In this document: piece by piece, positions 34,846-39,578 of the stretch | Layout: each line of letters opens with the position of its first letter | How positions within the stretch are numbered: the first letter of the stretch is position 1 | Source of the DNA: Larimichthys crocea | Taxonomy: Eukaryota; Chordata; Actinopteri; Sciaenidae | DNA length: 64,000 bases | Assembly (NCBI RefSeq): GCF_000972845.2 | Contig: NC_040032.1 | Span: 8,214,780 to 8,278,779, forward strand | Direction: 5' to 3' | Made by a program: the position numbers and the translations under genes | Notes under the pieces: generated by a model | The model's database searches: none | Told to the model about the DNA's origin: nothing | What the model saw: only the letters and a program-made list of their open reading frames with translations

Positions 34846-36650
34846 AACACTGCATGTTGCTGCACTGAAAAATCTCACACATACACATCAGTGTTTGTTT
34901 GTACCCTCGGGGGCAGCAGGGCAATAACTGGCAGGGGCGTGTCGGGATTCAAACCTGAACATCTGCCCAGGTTGATGCACCTCCCCCGCCTCCCCCCGCC
35001 TCCCCCCGACCCCGCTCCCCCGCCCTCCCCCTCAGCCCCTCTCCAAGGTCAGAGCCAGCTCGTGGCCTTTCCCATGGGAAGACGAGTGAGTGGAGACAAA
35101 CTGCCAGCAGCTGACTGCAAACAGACACCCCGGTGTGAGGAGGCCTCTGGCTTTCTGTCTGAGCCGTGCTGCGCTCGCTGCAAACTGAACACTGATTCAA
35201 ACATGCAGAGGTGAATATTCCAGAATATGAAATATTGAGCTTCGACTGTTTCTTCTTTTCACAGCAACGTTGAGGAACGCCGCCGCCAGCTGTCACCTTG
35301 TTTGCACGTTTGAAAGTGAAACTCCTCAGACAAACCTTTTTAAATTTCAGAAGCAGAATAAAAACACAGATACAGCGATGGGACCATCAGGGACCATCCA
35401 CAAACCCATGTAGGTCAGGACCATCACAGACACACGTGTGCAGGACCATCACGGCCATCACGGACCATCACGGACCATCCACAACACACATCACGGTACA
35501 CCATCACGGACCATCACGGACCATCAACCATCCCACCAAACGCATGCACGGACCATCACGGACCATACCACACGACCATCACGGACCATCAGAGGATCAG
35601 GCACGTTGCAGTGATGGACGTGTGTTGTGATCACAGATCTTGACCTGGATGGCAGCCACACACACACACACACACCCCACACACACACACACCACACACA
35701 CACAGTTACTTCATCAATGTGTCGATCAAGCTGTTCTGAAGTTACCACAATGAACATTATATAAAATATAACAACATAGCAGAGATGAATCATCACTCAT
35801 CACCATCATTCATTCATTCTCTGTATCCTCCTCCTCCATGAGGAGCAGAGCTCACATGAAGTCCAGACCAGCACAGGAAGACTGTGTGGGTGTGTGTTGT
35901 GTGTGGGGGGGGGGGGGCTCAACCTGCAGTTGTGCTGGGGAAAAAGCATCCACATCTTCATCATCACATCACATCATCCTCATCATCACATGTTTGGTAC
36001 ACACACAGATCTACACCGGGTCTGCGGCTCCGTTCATGTTCGGCTCCAGCAGTCTGCAGCTCGGTGTGCAAACCCCGCACCGCCCGCACCGCCCGCACCG
36101 CCGGACTGGCTGACCTGGGTGCGCCTGCCGCCGCATGCACCGAAAACACCAACACACACACACCACACACCACACACACACACACAACACACACACACAC
36201 ACACACACACCGTGAAACCGAGGTGTGACCGAGCCCGCGGGACTCCCGAAGGACCGGGGTGTGGCCCTTTAAATCCTGTCACCTCCGCTCACGCGCTGAT
36301 CCACGCACAATGCGGCCGCGCCGCGCGACCTAACGCAGCGTCCTTTTAACAACGAAGCGGGTCGGAACCGAGCCCTGAGGTCCACATCAGCCCACCTGCT
36401 TGTGTAGTATCCGTCAGGTCGTAGCTAGTCCCGGGTACTCCCTCGCTTCTCCCGTCAGGTTCAGCAGCCCCGAGCTCACGGCATCTCCAGAGCCGGTCCA
36501 GGCTGGGGCCGTGTGGTGCTGCTGCTCTGTGTGCTGGTGCTGGTACTGGTGCTGGTACTGGTTGATGCCCGGGCTCCAGTGAGGTCCGCTGGAGCAGTGA
36601 TGGCTCTGCAGGCCGTGACAGCTCCCACACCCTCCCTGACCAGACGCCAT
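1734..36650 (-). CDS. lrch2: lrch2: leucine-rich repeat and calponin-homology domain protein 2 (whole gene, about 19 exons)
   Basis: LRCH proteins are DOCK-binding scaffolds at the cell cortex. They have N-terminal leucine-rich repeats, a disordered acidic middle and a C-terminal calponin-homology (CH) domain. Seen here in order: a Gln/His-rich N-terminus with LNLTG and YDLTDTTQA; LRRs ([56 protein letters not shown]); the LRCH2-specific linker [40 protein letters not shown]; the basic [12 protein letters not shown]; and the CH domain ([42 protein letters not shown]) ending in [16 protein letters not shown] and a stop. The linker and the C-terminus without a membrane segment favour LRCH2 over LRCH1, 3 and 4. 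Splice phases agree for exons 2-11 and 14-19. Exon 1 and the exon 12/13 junctions need small indels to stay in frame, probably consensus errors. Intron 1 is about 22 kb and mostly satellite and transposon DNA. sptbn2 lies upstream on the same strand. Confidence 0.9.
2111..2160. other. Assembly gap (50 N)
   Basis: Fifty N characters lie in the last lrch2 intron, directly before a 48-bp tandem repeat. The repeat probably caused the break. Confidence 0.99.
2161..2304. repeat. 48-bp tandem repeat, 3 copies
   Basis: Three essentially identical 48-base units begin CTAAGATTAAACTTTAAGAT and end CTTGTGA, directly after the 50-N gap. The true copy number may be larger. It lies in an lrch2 intron. Confidence 0.9.
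2411..2458. repeat. (AAT)n microsatellite
   Basis: About 16 AAT/ATA trinucleotides in an lrch2 intron. Translated, they give poly-Asn or poly-Ile frames that are not genes. Confidence 0.95.
2539..2616 (-). CDS. lrch2: lrch2 exon 18 (CH domain)
   Basis: The acceptor is GCCTCCAG and the donor GTGAGA. The 26 codons read [20 protein letters not shown] and KMGVPQ, the conserved CH helix in which the LRCH family has [10 protein letters not shown]. Phase 0 at both ends. Confidence 0.95.
2688..3334. repeat. Irregular CACAAACTACAAACA(G/T) minisatellite
   Basis: About 650 bases of CACAAACTACAAACAGCA and CACAAACTACAAACATCA variants of roughly 16-20 bases. It fills most of the intron between lrch2 exons 17 and 18. 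On the minus strand it is pyrimidine and GTTTGT-rich. Confidence 0.95.
3403..3540 (-). CDS. lrch2: lrch2 exon 17 (CH domain core)
   Basis: Forty-six codons between GTTTTCAG and [41 protein letters not shown] and [10 protein letters not shown]. This is the CH core (DGVVLCxLANH and the HVPSPA loop). Phase 0 at both ends, and nearly identical to the LRCH2 family pattern. Confidence 0.95.
4120..4192 (-). repeat. tRNA-derived SINE head fragment
   Basis: On the minus strand the sequence starts GGGCGGCTGTGGCCCAGGAG and has tRNA-type internal promoter boxes. The A box is TGGCCCAGGAGG (plus 4169-4180) and the B box GGTTCGATCCC (plus 4126-4136), spaced as in a tRNA. This head is common in teleost SINEs. 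The body beyond about 4120 is not obvious, so the copy is short. Confidence 0.65.
4536..4733. repeat. 18-bp minisatellite (CAGCTGCAGACCTCCATC)
   Basis: About 11 units of CAGCTGCAGACCTCCAYC, with AGAGCTC variants in the middle, in the intron between lrch2 exons 16 and 17. Because 18 is divisible by 3 it stays open in all plus frames, giving spurious Leu/Gln/Thr-rich frames. Each unit carries an overlapping PvuII (CAGCTG) and PstI (CTGCAG) site. Confidence 0.95.
4971..5083 (-). CDS. lrch2: lrch2 exon 16 (basic helix before the CH domain)
   Basis: 113 bases between TGGTTTCAG and [26 protein letters not shown] and [18 protein letters not shown]. The [13 protein letters not shown] helix is an LRCH signature just before the CH domain. 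Entry phase 1, exit phase 0. Confidence 0.95.
5084..6642. other. lrch2 intron 15
   Basis: About 1.5 kb. Apart from the CRE cluster at 5756-5832 it holds ordinary AT-balanced intron sequence with no splice-flanked conserved exon. Open frames on both strands have no recognisable content. Confidence 0.6.
5756..5832. promoter_or_regulatory. Tandem CRE-like cluster (10-bp TGTGACGTCA repeat)
   Basis: Seven units of about 10 bases (TGTGACGTCA/TGTGATGTCA) contain four perfect CREB/ATF palindromes (TGACGTCA), two TGATGTCA variants and one TGACGTCC. It may be a microsatellite that happens to carry the motif. Function is inference. Confidence 0.4.
6643..6706 (-). CDS. lrch2: lrch2 exon 15
   Basis: 64 bases between TCTCTGCAG and [26 protein letters not shown] and S plus the first base of the next codon. 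FGLKPRS is conserved in LRCH1 and LRCH2. Phase 0 to 1. Confidence 0.85.
6962..7047 (-). CDS. lrch2: lrch2 exon 14
   Basis: The exon encodes [20 protein letters not shown] and KYLRKDYLK, then GTTAGA as donor. It parallels the LRCH2 stretch WPESHPIIWQ...RRRSKQIRKEYFK. It enters in phase 1 (AA CCA AAG) after acceptor GGTTCAG. That fits exon 13 only if exon 13 has one more base than is shown. Confidence 0.75.
7240..9108. repeat. 11-bp minisatellite (GGAAACATNCA) with 121-bp higher-order repeat
   Basis: About 170 units of GGAAACATTCA, GGAAACATGCA, GGAAACATCCA and GGAAACATTCG fill most of lrch2 intron 13. Between about 7426 and 8040 the order of variants repeats every 121 bases (11 units), so it has a higher-order structure. 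The later part is less regular and ends in a nearly pure GGAAACATTCA run (8880-9040). An 11-bp unit reads open through all frames every 33 bases, giving a false 689-codon frame. Confidence 0.97.
9110..10080. other. lrch2 intron 13, AT-rich part
   Basis: Contains a short TTA microsatellite (about 9322-9352) and AT-rich sequence. At about 9985-10066 a fragment (AGTAACGCACAGTTGGATAA and TGTAATCTGATTACTGG) resembles the end of a common teleost DNA-transposon repeat. No exon signal is seen. Confidence 0.45.
10086..10139 (-). CDS. lrch2: lrch2 exon 13 (probable homopolymer error)
   Basis: The acceptor TTCCTCAG precedes [14 protein letters not shown], a run of nine C (on the coding strand), and a GTAGGT donor. 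The frame fits exon 14 only if the homopolymer is one C longer. The reading then becomes RQLAE leading into PKWPE, which parallels the LRCH2 family sequence. I take the run as miscalled. Confidence 0.65.
10208..10418. repeat. 24-bp minisatellite (GTGGACTGATCCCGGGTCAG)
   Basis: About eight to nine units of GTGGACTGATCCCGGGTCAG followed by TGAC or TCGT, in lrch2 intron 12. The unit length is a multiple of 3, so it gives a spurious Thr/Trp/Asp-rich plus-strand frame. Confidence 0.95.
10512..10580 (-). CDS. lrch2: lrch2 exon 12
   Basis: 69 bases between CTGTTTCAG and GTACAC. The sensible frame is [20 protein letters not shown] and GPQ, a Ser-rich disordered linker. Exon 11 ends in phase 2 and that frame starts in phase 0, so one boundary is off or a small indel is present. 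The exon identity is probable rather than certain. Confidence 0.6.
10742..10846 (-). CDS. lrch2: lrch2 exon 11
   Basis: 105 bases between CTTCCAG and [26 protein letters not shown] and [14 protein letters not shown]. This is an acidic then helical segment, matching EEEDDDLKEVTDLRKIAAQLL in LRCH2. Phase 2 to 2. Confidence 0.9.
11024..11091 (-). CDS. lrch2: lrch2 exon 10
   Basis: 68 bases between GTTTCAG and [26 protein letters not shown] and ES. Charged linker of the LRCH middle region. Phase 0 to 2. Confidence 0.85.
11166..11263 (-). CDS. lrch2: lrch2 exon 9
   Basis: 98 bases between CTATCAG and [26 protein letters not shown] and [24 protein letters not shown] is the counterpart of the acidic YDFVDPNTED block of LRCH2. 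Phase 1 to 0. Confidence 0.93.
11361..11457 (-). CDS. lrch2: lrch2 exon 8
   Basis: 97 bases between CTCCTGCAG and [26 protein letters not shown] and [12 protein letters not shown]. It follows STTE in exon 7, giving the family motif STTEPSDDDTISLHSQ. Phase 0 to 1. Confidence 0.93.
11610..12290. mobile_element. hAT-like non-autonomous DNA transposon, 665 bp, with 8-bp TSD
   Basis: The element itself is 11618-12282. Its ends are inverted: TAGGGATGGGAAT at the left and ATTCCCATCCCTA at the right. It is flanked by a perfect 8-bp target duplication ATCACGGG (11610-11617 and 12283-12290), the hallmark of hAT transposons. Inside there are AATCGATAATGAATCG-type motifs near the right end and no transposase. 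It lies in the intron between lrch2 exons 7 and 8. Length fits a MITE or deletion derivative. Confidence 0.88.
12614..12701 (-). CDS. lrch2: lrch2 exon 7 (LRCH2-diagnostic linker)
   Basis: 88 bases between ATGTTTCAG and [26 protein letters not shown] and [10 protein letters not shown]. This segment is almost identical to the LRCH2 linker and is the best argument for the paralogue assignment. Phase 2 to 0. Confidence 0.95.
12780..12910 (-). CDS. lrch2: lrch2 exon 6
   Basis: 131 bases between GTTTCAG and [26 protein letters not shown] and [20 protein letters not shown]. It ends the LRR domain ([14 protein letters not shown] is an LRCH signature) and starts the linker. Phase 0 to 2. Confidence 0.95.
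12913..12956. repeat. (CA)n microsatellite
   Basis: About 22 CA dinucleotides immediately upstream of the exon 6 acceptor. On the coding strand they form a (TG)n next to the polypyrimidine tract. Confidence 0.97.
13043..13179 (-). CDS. lrch2: lrch2 exon 5 (LRR)
   Basis: 137 bases between CCTCACAG and [44 protein letters not shown] and PMQSPPAQ. Two leucine-rich repeats of the LxxLxxLDFSCNxIxxIP type. Phase 1 to 0. Confidence 0.95.
13180..13676. other. lrch2 intron 4
   Basis: About 500 bases of ordinary intron. I see no repeats, no conserved coding and no structured element. Confidence 0.6.
13677..13782 (-). CDS. lrch2: lrch2 exon 4 (LRR)
   Basis: 106 bases between CTCGCAG and [26 protein letters not shown] and [15 protein letters not shown]. 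One and a half leucine-rich repeats. Phase 0 to 1. Confidence 0.95.
13872..13998 (-). CDS. lrch2: lrch2 exon 3 (LRR)
   Basis: 127 bases between TCCACAG and [26 protein letters not shown] and [26 protein letters not shown]2 has the same LPKYLF...[18 protein letters not shown] pattern. Phase 2 to 0. Confidence 0.95.
14154..14298 (-). CDS. lrch2: lrch2 exon 2 (LRR)
   Basis: 145 bases between CTCTGCAG and [46 protein letters not shown] and MLTYLDI. First leucine-rich repeats. It joins exon 1 in phase 1 (DTTQA followed by D). Confidence 0.95.
14299..15020. other. Start-distal end of lrch2 intron 1, unique sequence
   Basis: AT-rich unique intron DNA, with a short TATA-rich stretch near 14640-14700 and 14836-14860. 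No exon or known transposon recognised. Confidence 0.5.
15022..15183. repeat. (CA)n microsatellite with GAGCACACA interruptions
   Basis: About 160 bases of CA with regularly spaced GAGCA and TGAGCA interruptions. It gives false Cys/Val or Thr/His frames. Lies in lrch2 intron 1. Confidence 0.97.
15286..15380. repeat. 14-bp CCATCCATCATCCT minisatellite
   Basis: Six to seven units of about 14 bases (CCATCCATCATCCT), pyrimidine-rich on the plus strand. The following 15380-16170 is unique intron DNA with no coding signal. Confidence 0.93.
16178..16422. repeat. 12-bp minisatellite (GCCCACACCGGG)
   Basis: About 20 units of GCCCACACCGGG, GCCCACACCTGG and GCCCACACAGG. GC-rich with CpGs. On the minus strand the G-rich units read as a Val/Trp/Gly/Pro frame that is an artefact of the 12-bp period. 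Confidence 0.96.
16432..16690 (+). mobile_element. Teleost LINE-type 3' tail (L2-like) fragment
   Basis: Contains GTCCTGGGAGAGGGATCCCT, TTTCTTCCACCTTTTTTCCC, TTTTTCCTCACTGG, GAGGGTCTAAGGACAGAGG and TTTGGGCTCTACAAATAAAA, then TCTGATCTGATTTGAT. I recognise this as the 3' tail shared by very abundant teleost L2-type LINE and SINE copies. No ORF remains, so it is a heavily 5'-truncated copy. Confidence 0.6.
16691..20880. repeat. 11-bp minisatellite (TAACATCACTG / TAACTTCACTG), left arm, with an inverted block
   Basis: Unit TAACWTCACTG. The first 160 bases are regular. After the 10-N gap at 16850-16859 the array is full of 1-2 base indels. Three copies of one 1.34-kb block follow, each marked by GGAACACACGTAATCACAG or a close variant: direct at 16860, direct at 18205, and inverted over 19545-20880. 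From about 19545 the array reads as its reverse complement (CAGTGATGTTACAGTGAAGT). Confidence 0.95.
16850..16859. other. Assembly gap (10 N)
   Basis: Ten N characters mark the switch from clean to error-rich satellite sequence. This looks like a patched gap. Confidence 0.98.
20881..23510 (-). mobile_element. Rex1-like non-LTR retrotransposon (endonuclease and reverse transcriptase), 3'-truncated
   Basis: One long minus frame (about 23492-21417) starts with a basic segment, then an AP-endonuclease region ([45 protein letters not shown]), a linker ([16 protein letters not shown]) and reverse transcriptase ([59 protein letters not shown]). A frameshift near 21410 moves it to a second frame (21362-20916) with [20 protein letters not shown] and the catalytic FADDTTVVG. 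The gene stops mid-domain at about 20881, exactly where the satellite starts. Loss of the 3' end is odd, because LINE copies normally lose the 5' end. Domain order and motifs fit teleost Rex1/Babar LINEs. Confidence 0.85.
23511..24885. other. Island sequence between the LINE and the lectin
   Basis: The first part (about 23510-23640) has CTTTATTGGCCAGGTGTGTG and paired GTGTGTACACACAC stretches, probably LINE-related. Around 24220-24350 there is ACTTAAGTACATT...TTTTACTTAAGTAAAATACA, which resembles the inner end of teleost hAT-type repeats. No gene recognised. Confidence 0.35.
24890..24976 (+). other. Possible 5' UTR exon of the F-type lectin
   Basis: Plus-strand stretch ending GGATCTCCAG followed by GTAACA, a plausible donor, upstream of an acceptor CTAACCAG at 25444 that precedes the lectin ATG. 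Position and splice sites are the only evidence. Confidence 0.25.
25450..25511 (+). CDS. F-type lectin exon A (signal peptide)
   Basis: ATG at 25450 follows acceptor CTAACCAG and five UTR bases. The hydrophobic core is split by one missing or extra base. The exon ends CCT C before GTAAGT, phase 1. Confidence 0.55.
25450..26438 (+). CDS. F-type lectin (fucolectin-like), frameshifted, nested in lrch2 intron 1
   Basis: F-type lectins are secreted fucose-binding proteins of fish serum and eggs. Three coding exons are seen. Exon A (25450-25511) codes for a signal peptide: MNLCVFLVV, then after a 1-base shift [11 protein letters not shown], with donor GTAAGT. Exon B (25758-26039) reads QNLALRGK, then after another shift [31 protein letters not shown], and [17 protein letters not shown]. 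It keeps the family marks NLALRGKATQ, NAID, W-RVDL and CCxxLNGxxIxIGN. Exon C (26280-26438) codes for [11 protein letters not shown] and, shifted, [13 protein letters not shown], the domain end. Both outer boundaries are phase 1, as in tandem F-type domains. At least four shifts are needed, so it is either a pseudogene or badly called sequence. Confidence 0.7.
25758..26039 (+). CDS. F-type lectin exon B (N-terminal two thirds of the domain)
   Basis: Starts after CATTCACAG. The last codons, around AACAATGGTTTGCATAACCC, read NNGLHNP as in fucolectins but stop in the upstream frame at TAA, so at least two shifts lie inside this exon. The donor is GTAAAA at 26040. Confidence 0.65.
26280..26438 (+). 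CDS. F-type lectin exon C (C-terminal third of the domain)
   Basis: Acceptor CTTCTTTAG. After an unclear start with stops, the segment from about 26345 reads [18 protein letters not shown], and in the shifted frame [12 protein letters not shown]-type domains end with a YVxxxLPG strand followed by CEVxxFG. Confidence 0.55.
26439..27948. other. Island sequence after the lectin
   Basis: About 1.5 kb of unique-looking DNA without a recognised exon or transposon. The stretch around 27040-27430 has short open frames with no known domain. Confidence 0.3.
27949..28056 (+). other. Possible terminal exon and poly(A) signal
   Basis: After acceptor TTTCTTGCAG a frame reads [20 protein letters not shown] and [12 protein letters not shown], then TAA at 28046, with AATAAA at 28051. 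It could be the last exon of the lectin gene. No family match is recognised, so this is a guess from layout. Confidence 0.2.
28500..28680. repeat. Degenerate GAGA/TATA simple repeat
   Basis: TATATATATCTC and AGAGATAGAGATAGAGAGAG tracts of about 180 bases. Low complexity. Confidence 0.9.
28790..29662 (-). mobile_element. L2/CR1-like LINE reverse-transcriptase C-terminal fragment, decayed
   Basis: On the minus strand a frame (29553-29209) reads [28 protein letters not shown] and [18 protein letters not shown]. The LGVxFDxxLSF and YCNSLLSG-like motifs are those of teleost L2-type LINEs. Below 29200 the DNA still matches the end of this domain (SLHWLP-like, LTYKALNG-like and RAFSYQ-like reading frames) but with many shifts. 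The right edge abuts the satellite at about 29663. Confidence 0.7.
29663..33875. repeat. 11-bp minisatellite (TAACATCACTG / TAACTTCACTG), right arm
   Basis: The same unit as the left arm, in the same orientation as its direct part. From 29663 to about 33090 it is riddled with short indels. From about 33120 to 33875 it is regular (TAACATCACTGTAACTTCAC). Only the clean end should be trusted at base level. Confidence 0.96.
33958..34405. repeat. 40-bp minisatellite
   Basis: About 11 units of 40 bases: CTTCAAAATAAGAGCATATA followed by AGTCAGTATTTGACATAAAG, with a few substitutions per unit. The last units drift. Lies in lrch2 intron 1. Confidence 0.95.
34406..34770. other. Unique intron DNA
   Basis: About 360 bases without repeat or exon signal. 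Confidence 0.5.
34771..34842. repeat. (CA)n microsatellite
   Basis: About 30 CA dinucleotides, essentially pure. Confidence 0.97.
34978..35046 (-). promoter_or_regulatory. G-quadruplex-prone tract in the lrch2 pre-mRNA
   Basis: The plus strand has repeated C runs (CTCCCCCGCCTCCCCCCGCC and on). The minus, coding strand therefore has at least six G runs of 4-6 separated by 1-7 bases, which satisfies the G4 pattern several times over. It lies about 1.4 kb inside intron 1. Confidence 0.5.
35380..35592. repeat. 10-bp GGACCATCAC minisatellite, imperfect
   Basis: Units of GGACCATCAC with insertions (CACACATCACGGTACACCAT and similar), about 15 copies. Confidence 0.9.
35593..36240. other. Intron 1 proximal segment with CA tracts and a G14 run
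   Basis: (CA)n with CACCCCACA interruptions at about 35657-35704 and 36150-36210, a run of about 14 G at 35907-35920, and three CCGCACCGC units at 36080-36100. CpG density rises towards exon 1. Confidence 0.6.
36396..36650 (-). CDS. lrch2: lrch2 exon 1 (N-terminus), with several 1-base deletions
   Basis: Starts [20 protein letters not shown], then a Gln/His-rich stretch ([17 protein letters not shown]). The family motifs appear piecewise in different frames: SLDR in one, [10 protein letters not shown] and REYPG in another, and [11 protein letters not shown] in a third, before donor GTGGGC. Three or four single-base losses are needed to bring them together, probably homopolymer miscalls (GGG/CCC sites). 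Start chosen because MASGQGG and the Gly/Cys-rich run parallel the LRCH2 N-terminus. Confidence 0.8.
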
Positions 36651-36850
36651 TTTTCCTAAAAAAGAATTAGCCCAAAATTAAGAGCGCTCTCGCGCGTGCG
36701 CGCACGGTGGCGTACCCAGGACGGACAGCAGGGGGCGCGCCTCTGAGGCACGGCTGCTGGTGATGAGGAGGAGGAGGAGGAGCGAGGAGGAGGTGATGTG
36801 GATGTGAGCACAGTGTGGTGGCCATTTTAGGCTCTCAGCTTTCCTCCACC
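36651..36850 (-). promoter_or_regulatory. lrch2 promoter region, CpG-rich
   Basis: Directly upstream of the start codon. It has dense CpGs (GCGCTCTCGCGCGTGCGCGC, NRF1-like) and a CTCF-like core CAGCAGGGGGCGC at 36726-36738, followed by a GAGGAGGAGGAGGA tract. No TATA box is evident. CpG-island promoters without TATA are typical for such genes. Confidence 0.45.
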
Positions 36851-37024
36851 TGCAGGGTGGAGCAGGTCACGTGCTCCATCAATCAAAGTAAATAAATTAA
36901 TAATTAATTAATCAGGTTCATTCAAAACTGATTACATATTGCAAATCCCGCGGTGACACATAATGAGAACATGTTTGCATTGGAGCCTTCATTTCCTAAA
37001 ACATGCAGATGTGACGGAGCATGA

Positions 37025-37990
37025 CGTGAGTCTGTGATGAACTCTAATATTATGTTTATATATTTATTGTTTTATATATTTATGTTAATATTTATATTAT
37101 TTTTTTATGTTTTATATTTATTTATGTTTATATATTTATGTTTATTATTATATTTTGTTTATATTTATGTTTATATATATGTTTATATAGTTTTCTATTT
37201 ATATTTATATATTCTATTTATATATTATGTTTAATATATGTTATTTATGTTTATATTTATATTTATATATTTATGTTTCTATATTATATTTATGTTTCTA
37301 ATTTATATTATATTATTATGTTATTTTTATATATTTATGTTTATATATTTATATTTATATATTTATGTTTAATATTTATATTTATATTTTATGTTTCTAA
37401 TCTAATTTATTTCTATATTTATGTTTTATATTTTCTATTTATGATATTCATTTATATTTATGTTTATATATTTATGTTTATATTATTTTATTTATATATT
37501 ATTTATATATTTATTTTTATATTTGTTTAATAATTATGTTTAGATATTTATTCTTTATATATTTATGTTTATATATTTATATTTATATACTTATGTTTAT
37601 ATCTATATTAGTTTATATTTTATGTTATCTATTTATTTATTTATTATATTATGTTTATATTTATATTTATATATTATGTTTATATATTCATGTTTTATAT
37701 TTAGTTTATCTTTATGTTTATATATTTATGTTTATATTACATTTTATGATATTTCGTTTATATATTATGTTTCATATTTTCATGTTTATATATTATTTTA
37801 GATTTCATATTTATATATTTATGTTTATATATTTTGTTTCAGATATTCTTGTTATATATTTATTGTTTATATATCCATGTTTATATTATTTATGTTTTAG
37901 ATATTCATGTTTATATATTTATGTTTAGATATTCATGTTTATATATTTATATTTATATATTTATGTTTATATATCCATGTTTATATATTC
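37025..37990. repeat. AT-rich (TTTATATATTTATG)n low-complexity tract
   Basis: About 960 bases of TTTATRTTTATATATTTATG variants. Highly AT-rich; its Phe/Ile/Tyr frames are not genes. It lies between lrch2 exon 1 and the sptbn2 3' end. Confidence 0.95.
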
Positions 37991-38241
37991 ACCATCTGCA
38001 GCTGAACGTTTCACACATTCTTGAAGTTCCACCATCAAGTCTTTCTTTGACTCGTCTGTCTGAAGGTTCTTCTGGTTCTGGTTCTGGTTCTGGAGTTGGT
38101 GACATCACGGCGCCTGAAGTGACTTTGGATGAGCTGCTCTGATCGTGATGGATCTGATCTCTGGTTCATTGAACACGCTCAGTGTTCTGATCGTGTTGGC
38201 TCCACCATAAACGTTTGTCTTGAGTTATTGTTCATGCAGCA

Positions 38242-38425
38242 GATCAGAGATCAGAGATCAGAGATCAGTGATCAGTGATCACAGATCAGTGATCAGAGAT
38301 CAGTGACCAGTGATCAGTGATCACAGATCTGTGATCTCTGATCAGTGATCAGAAATCACAGATCAGTGATCACAGATCAGTGATCAGAAATCAGAGATCA
38401 CAGATCAGAGATCAGTGATCAGTGA
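38242..38425. repeat. 7-bp GATCAGT/GATCAGA repeat
   Basis: About 26 heptamers GATCAGW with GATCACA variants. Each carries GATC, and TGATCA palindromes arise at many joins. Confidence 0.95.
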
Positions 38426-39029
38426 GGACACGGCCTGCTCGTCACGTCTGAGCTGAGAGCTGCAGAAAGTTGAAACATTTGAAAAACATGTTACAAACGT
38501 TGAGAAAACATAACCCGTGTGAGCCCTTTGTGTGTCGGCCATCTTGATTTGATGCTCAGAGAGGAGCCTTCTTATTGGTGCACAGCAGGCGCGTGCTTCG
38601 ATCTGATTGGACGTTGAGTGTGTGCAGACATCCTGCGCGTTGTACAAACAAACTTTACTGAAACGTTCTGCGTGCTCGTTAACGAATCAATGAACTCTAA
38701 AGTTGCTTCTTGTTGGCAGCTCTGAGCTGATTGGTCAGTTTGAACAGAGAGGCGGGCTCTCAGAACCACCTGGTCTGGGTCACGACCTCCGGATCAGCAT
38801 GATAATGAGTGTCAGTGTGTCTGTGGACCAAGTTACAGTCAGGACAGCTGTTCAGTGTTTCACCTTCATCACATGCGTCAATGAACGCATGTGATGAAGG
38901 TTGTGTTTCCATGGTGACCGTTTATTTATTATGGTCAGTACATTCACTCTTTATTTCTAATCCAGAAACTTTGTTTGTTTTTCTGTAATATCCAATCATC
39001 AACACAGGAAGTGCAGTTCCTCTAACGTC
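38426..39029. other. Intergenic DNA, nothing recognised
   Basis: About 600 bases between lrch2 and sptbn2 without known repeat or exon. A short inverted pair (CATCACATGCGT and AACGCATGTGATGAAGG) lies near 38868-38900 and could form a hairpin. Confidence 0.4.
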
Positions 39030-39290
39030 CACCTGAGGCTGGCTCCAGAAGTGAGTCAGTCTCCATAAGTCCCCATGTCCAAATGTCCAACTTCACAGCA
39101 GAAATAAACATGTTTACAGCCTGGTACAAAAAACAGTTTTGGTCTCTGTAGCTAATTTCCCCGTTCATGACAACTGTACTGAGGGTGAATTTATATACAA
39201 CTCACCTGTTCACATTATATTAAGGCTTAAAGTTATGCAGGGTTAAGAGCGTGGACGCTTTGATTGACAGGTGGGTGTGGTCACAGGTGG
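39030..39290. mobile_element. Abundant teleost interspersed repeat, class unknown
   Basis: Contains AGAAGTGAGTCAGTCTCCAT, AACTTCACAGCAGAAATAAA, ATGTTTACAGCCTGGTACAA, GGTCTCTGTAGCTAATTTCC and TTTGATTGACAGGTGGGTG. I recognise this series as a very common percomorph repeat. I cannot assign a class from the sequence. Confidence 0.5.
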
Positions 39291-39565
39291 TTTGTTGGAG
39301 CAGCCAGGTGTGATTCAGGTGCCTCAGGTTCACTGATGAGCCACGACAGGACTGACAAGATGGAGCCAAGCTTCACCAAGCGGTCACGGAGACTTCGTCC
39401 ATTCTTCATACGCTGTCAGTGTGTAAACATACAGAGGGCGGAGCAGCAGGTCGAGTTCTTCACGCTGAGCCAGCAGAGAAACAAACTGAATATTCACAGG
39501 GAACCTTTGGGTTGATGCTCGTTTTACCTGTGCTCACCTGTAATCAGCATACACAGAGGAAGATA

Positions 39566-39578
39566 CTCCCCCTGGTGG
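39566..39578 (-). promoter_or_regulatory. CTCF-like motif
   Basis: The minus strand reads CCACCAGGGGGAG, close to the vertebrate CTCF core CCASYAGRKGGCRS. A single motif, so occupancy is unknown. Confidence 0.3.

Noticed and set aside
37034..37928. Hydrophobic Phe/Ile/Tyr frames that mimic membrane proteins
   Set aside because: AT-rich low-complexity DNA. Translations of TTTATATAT always look like this.
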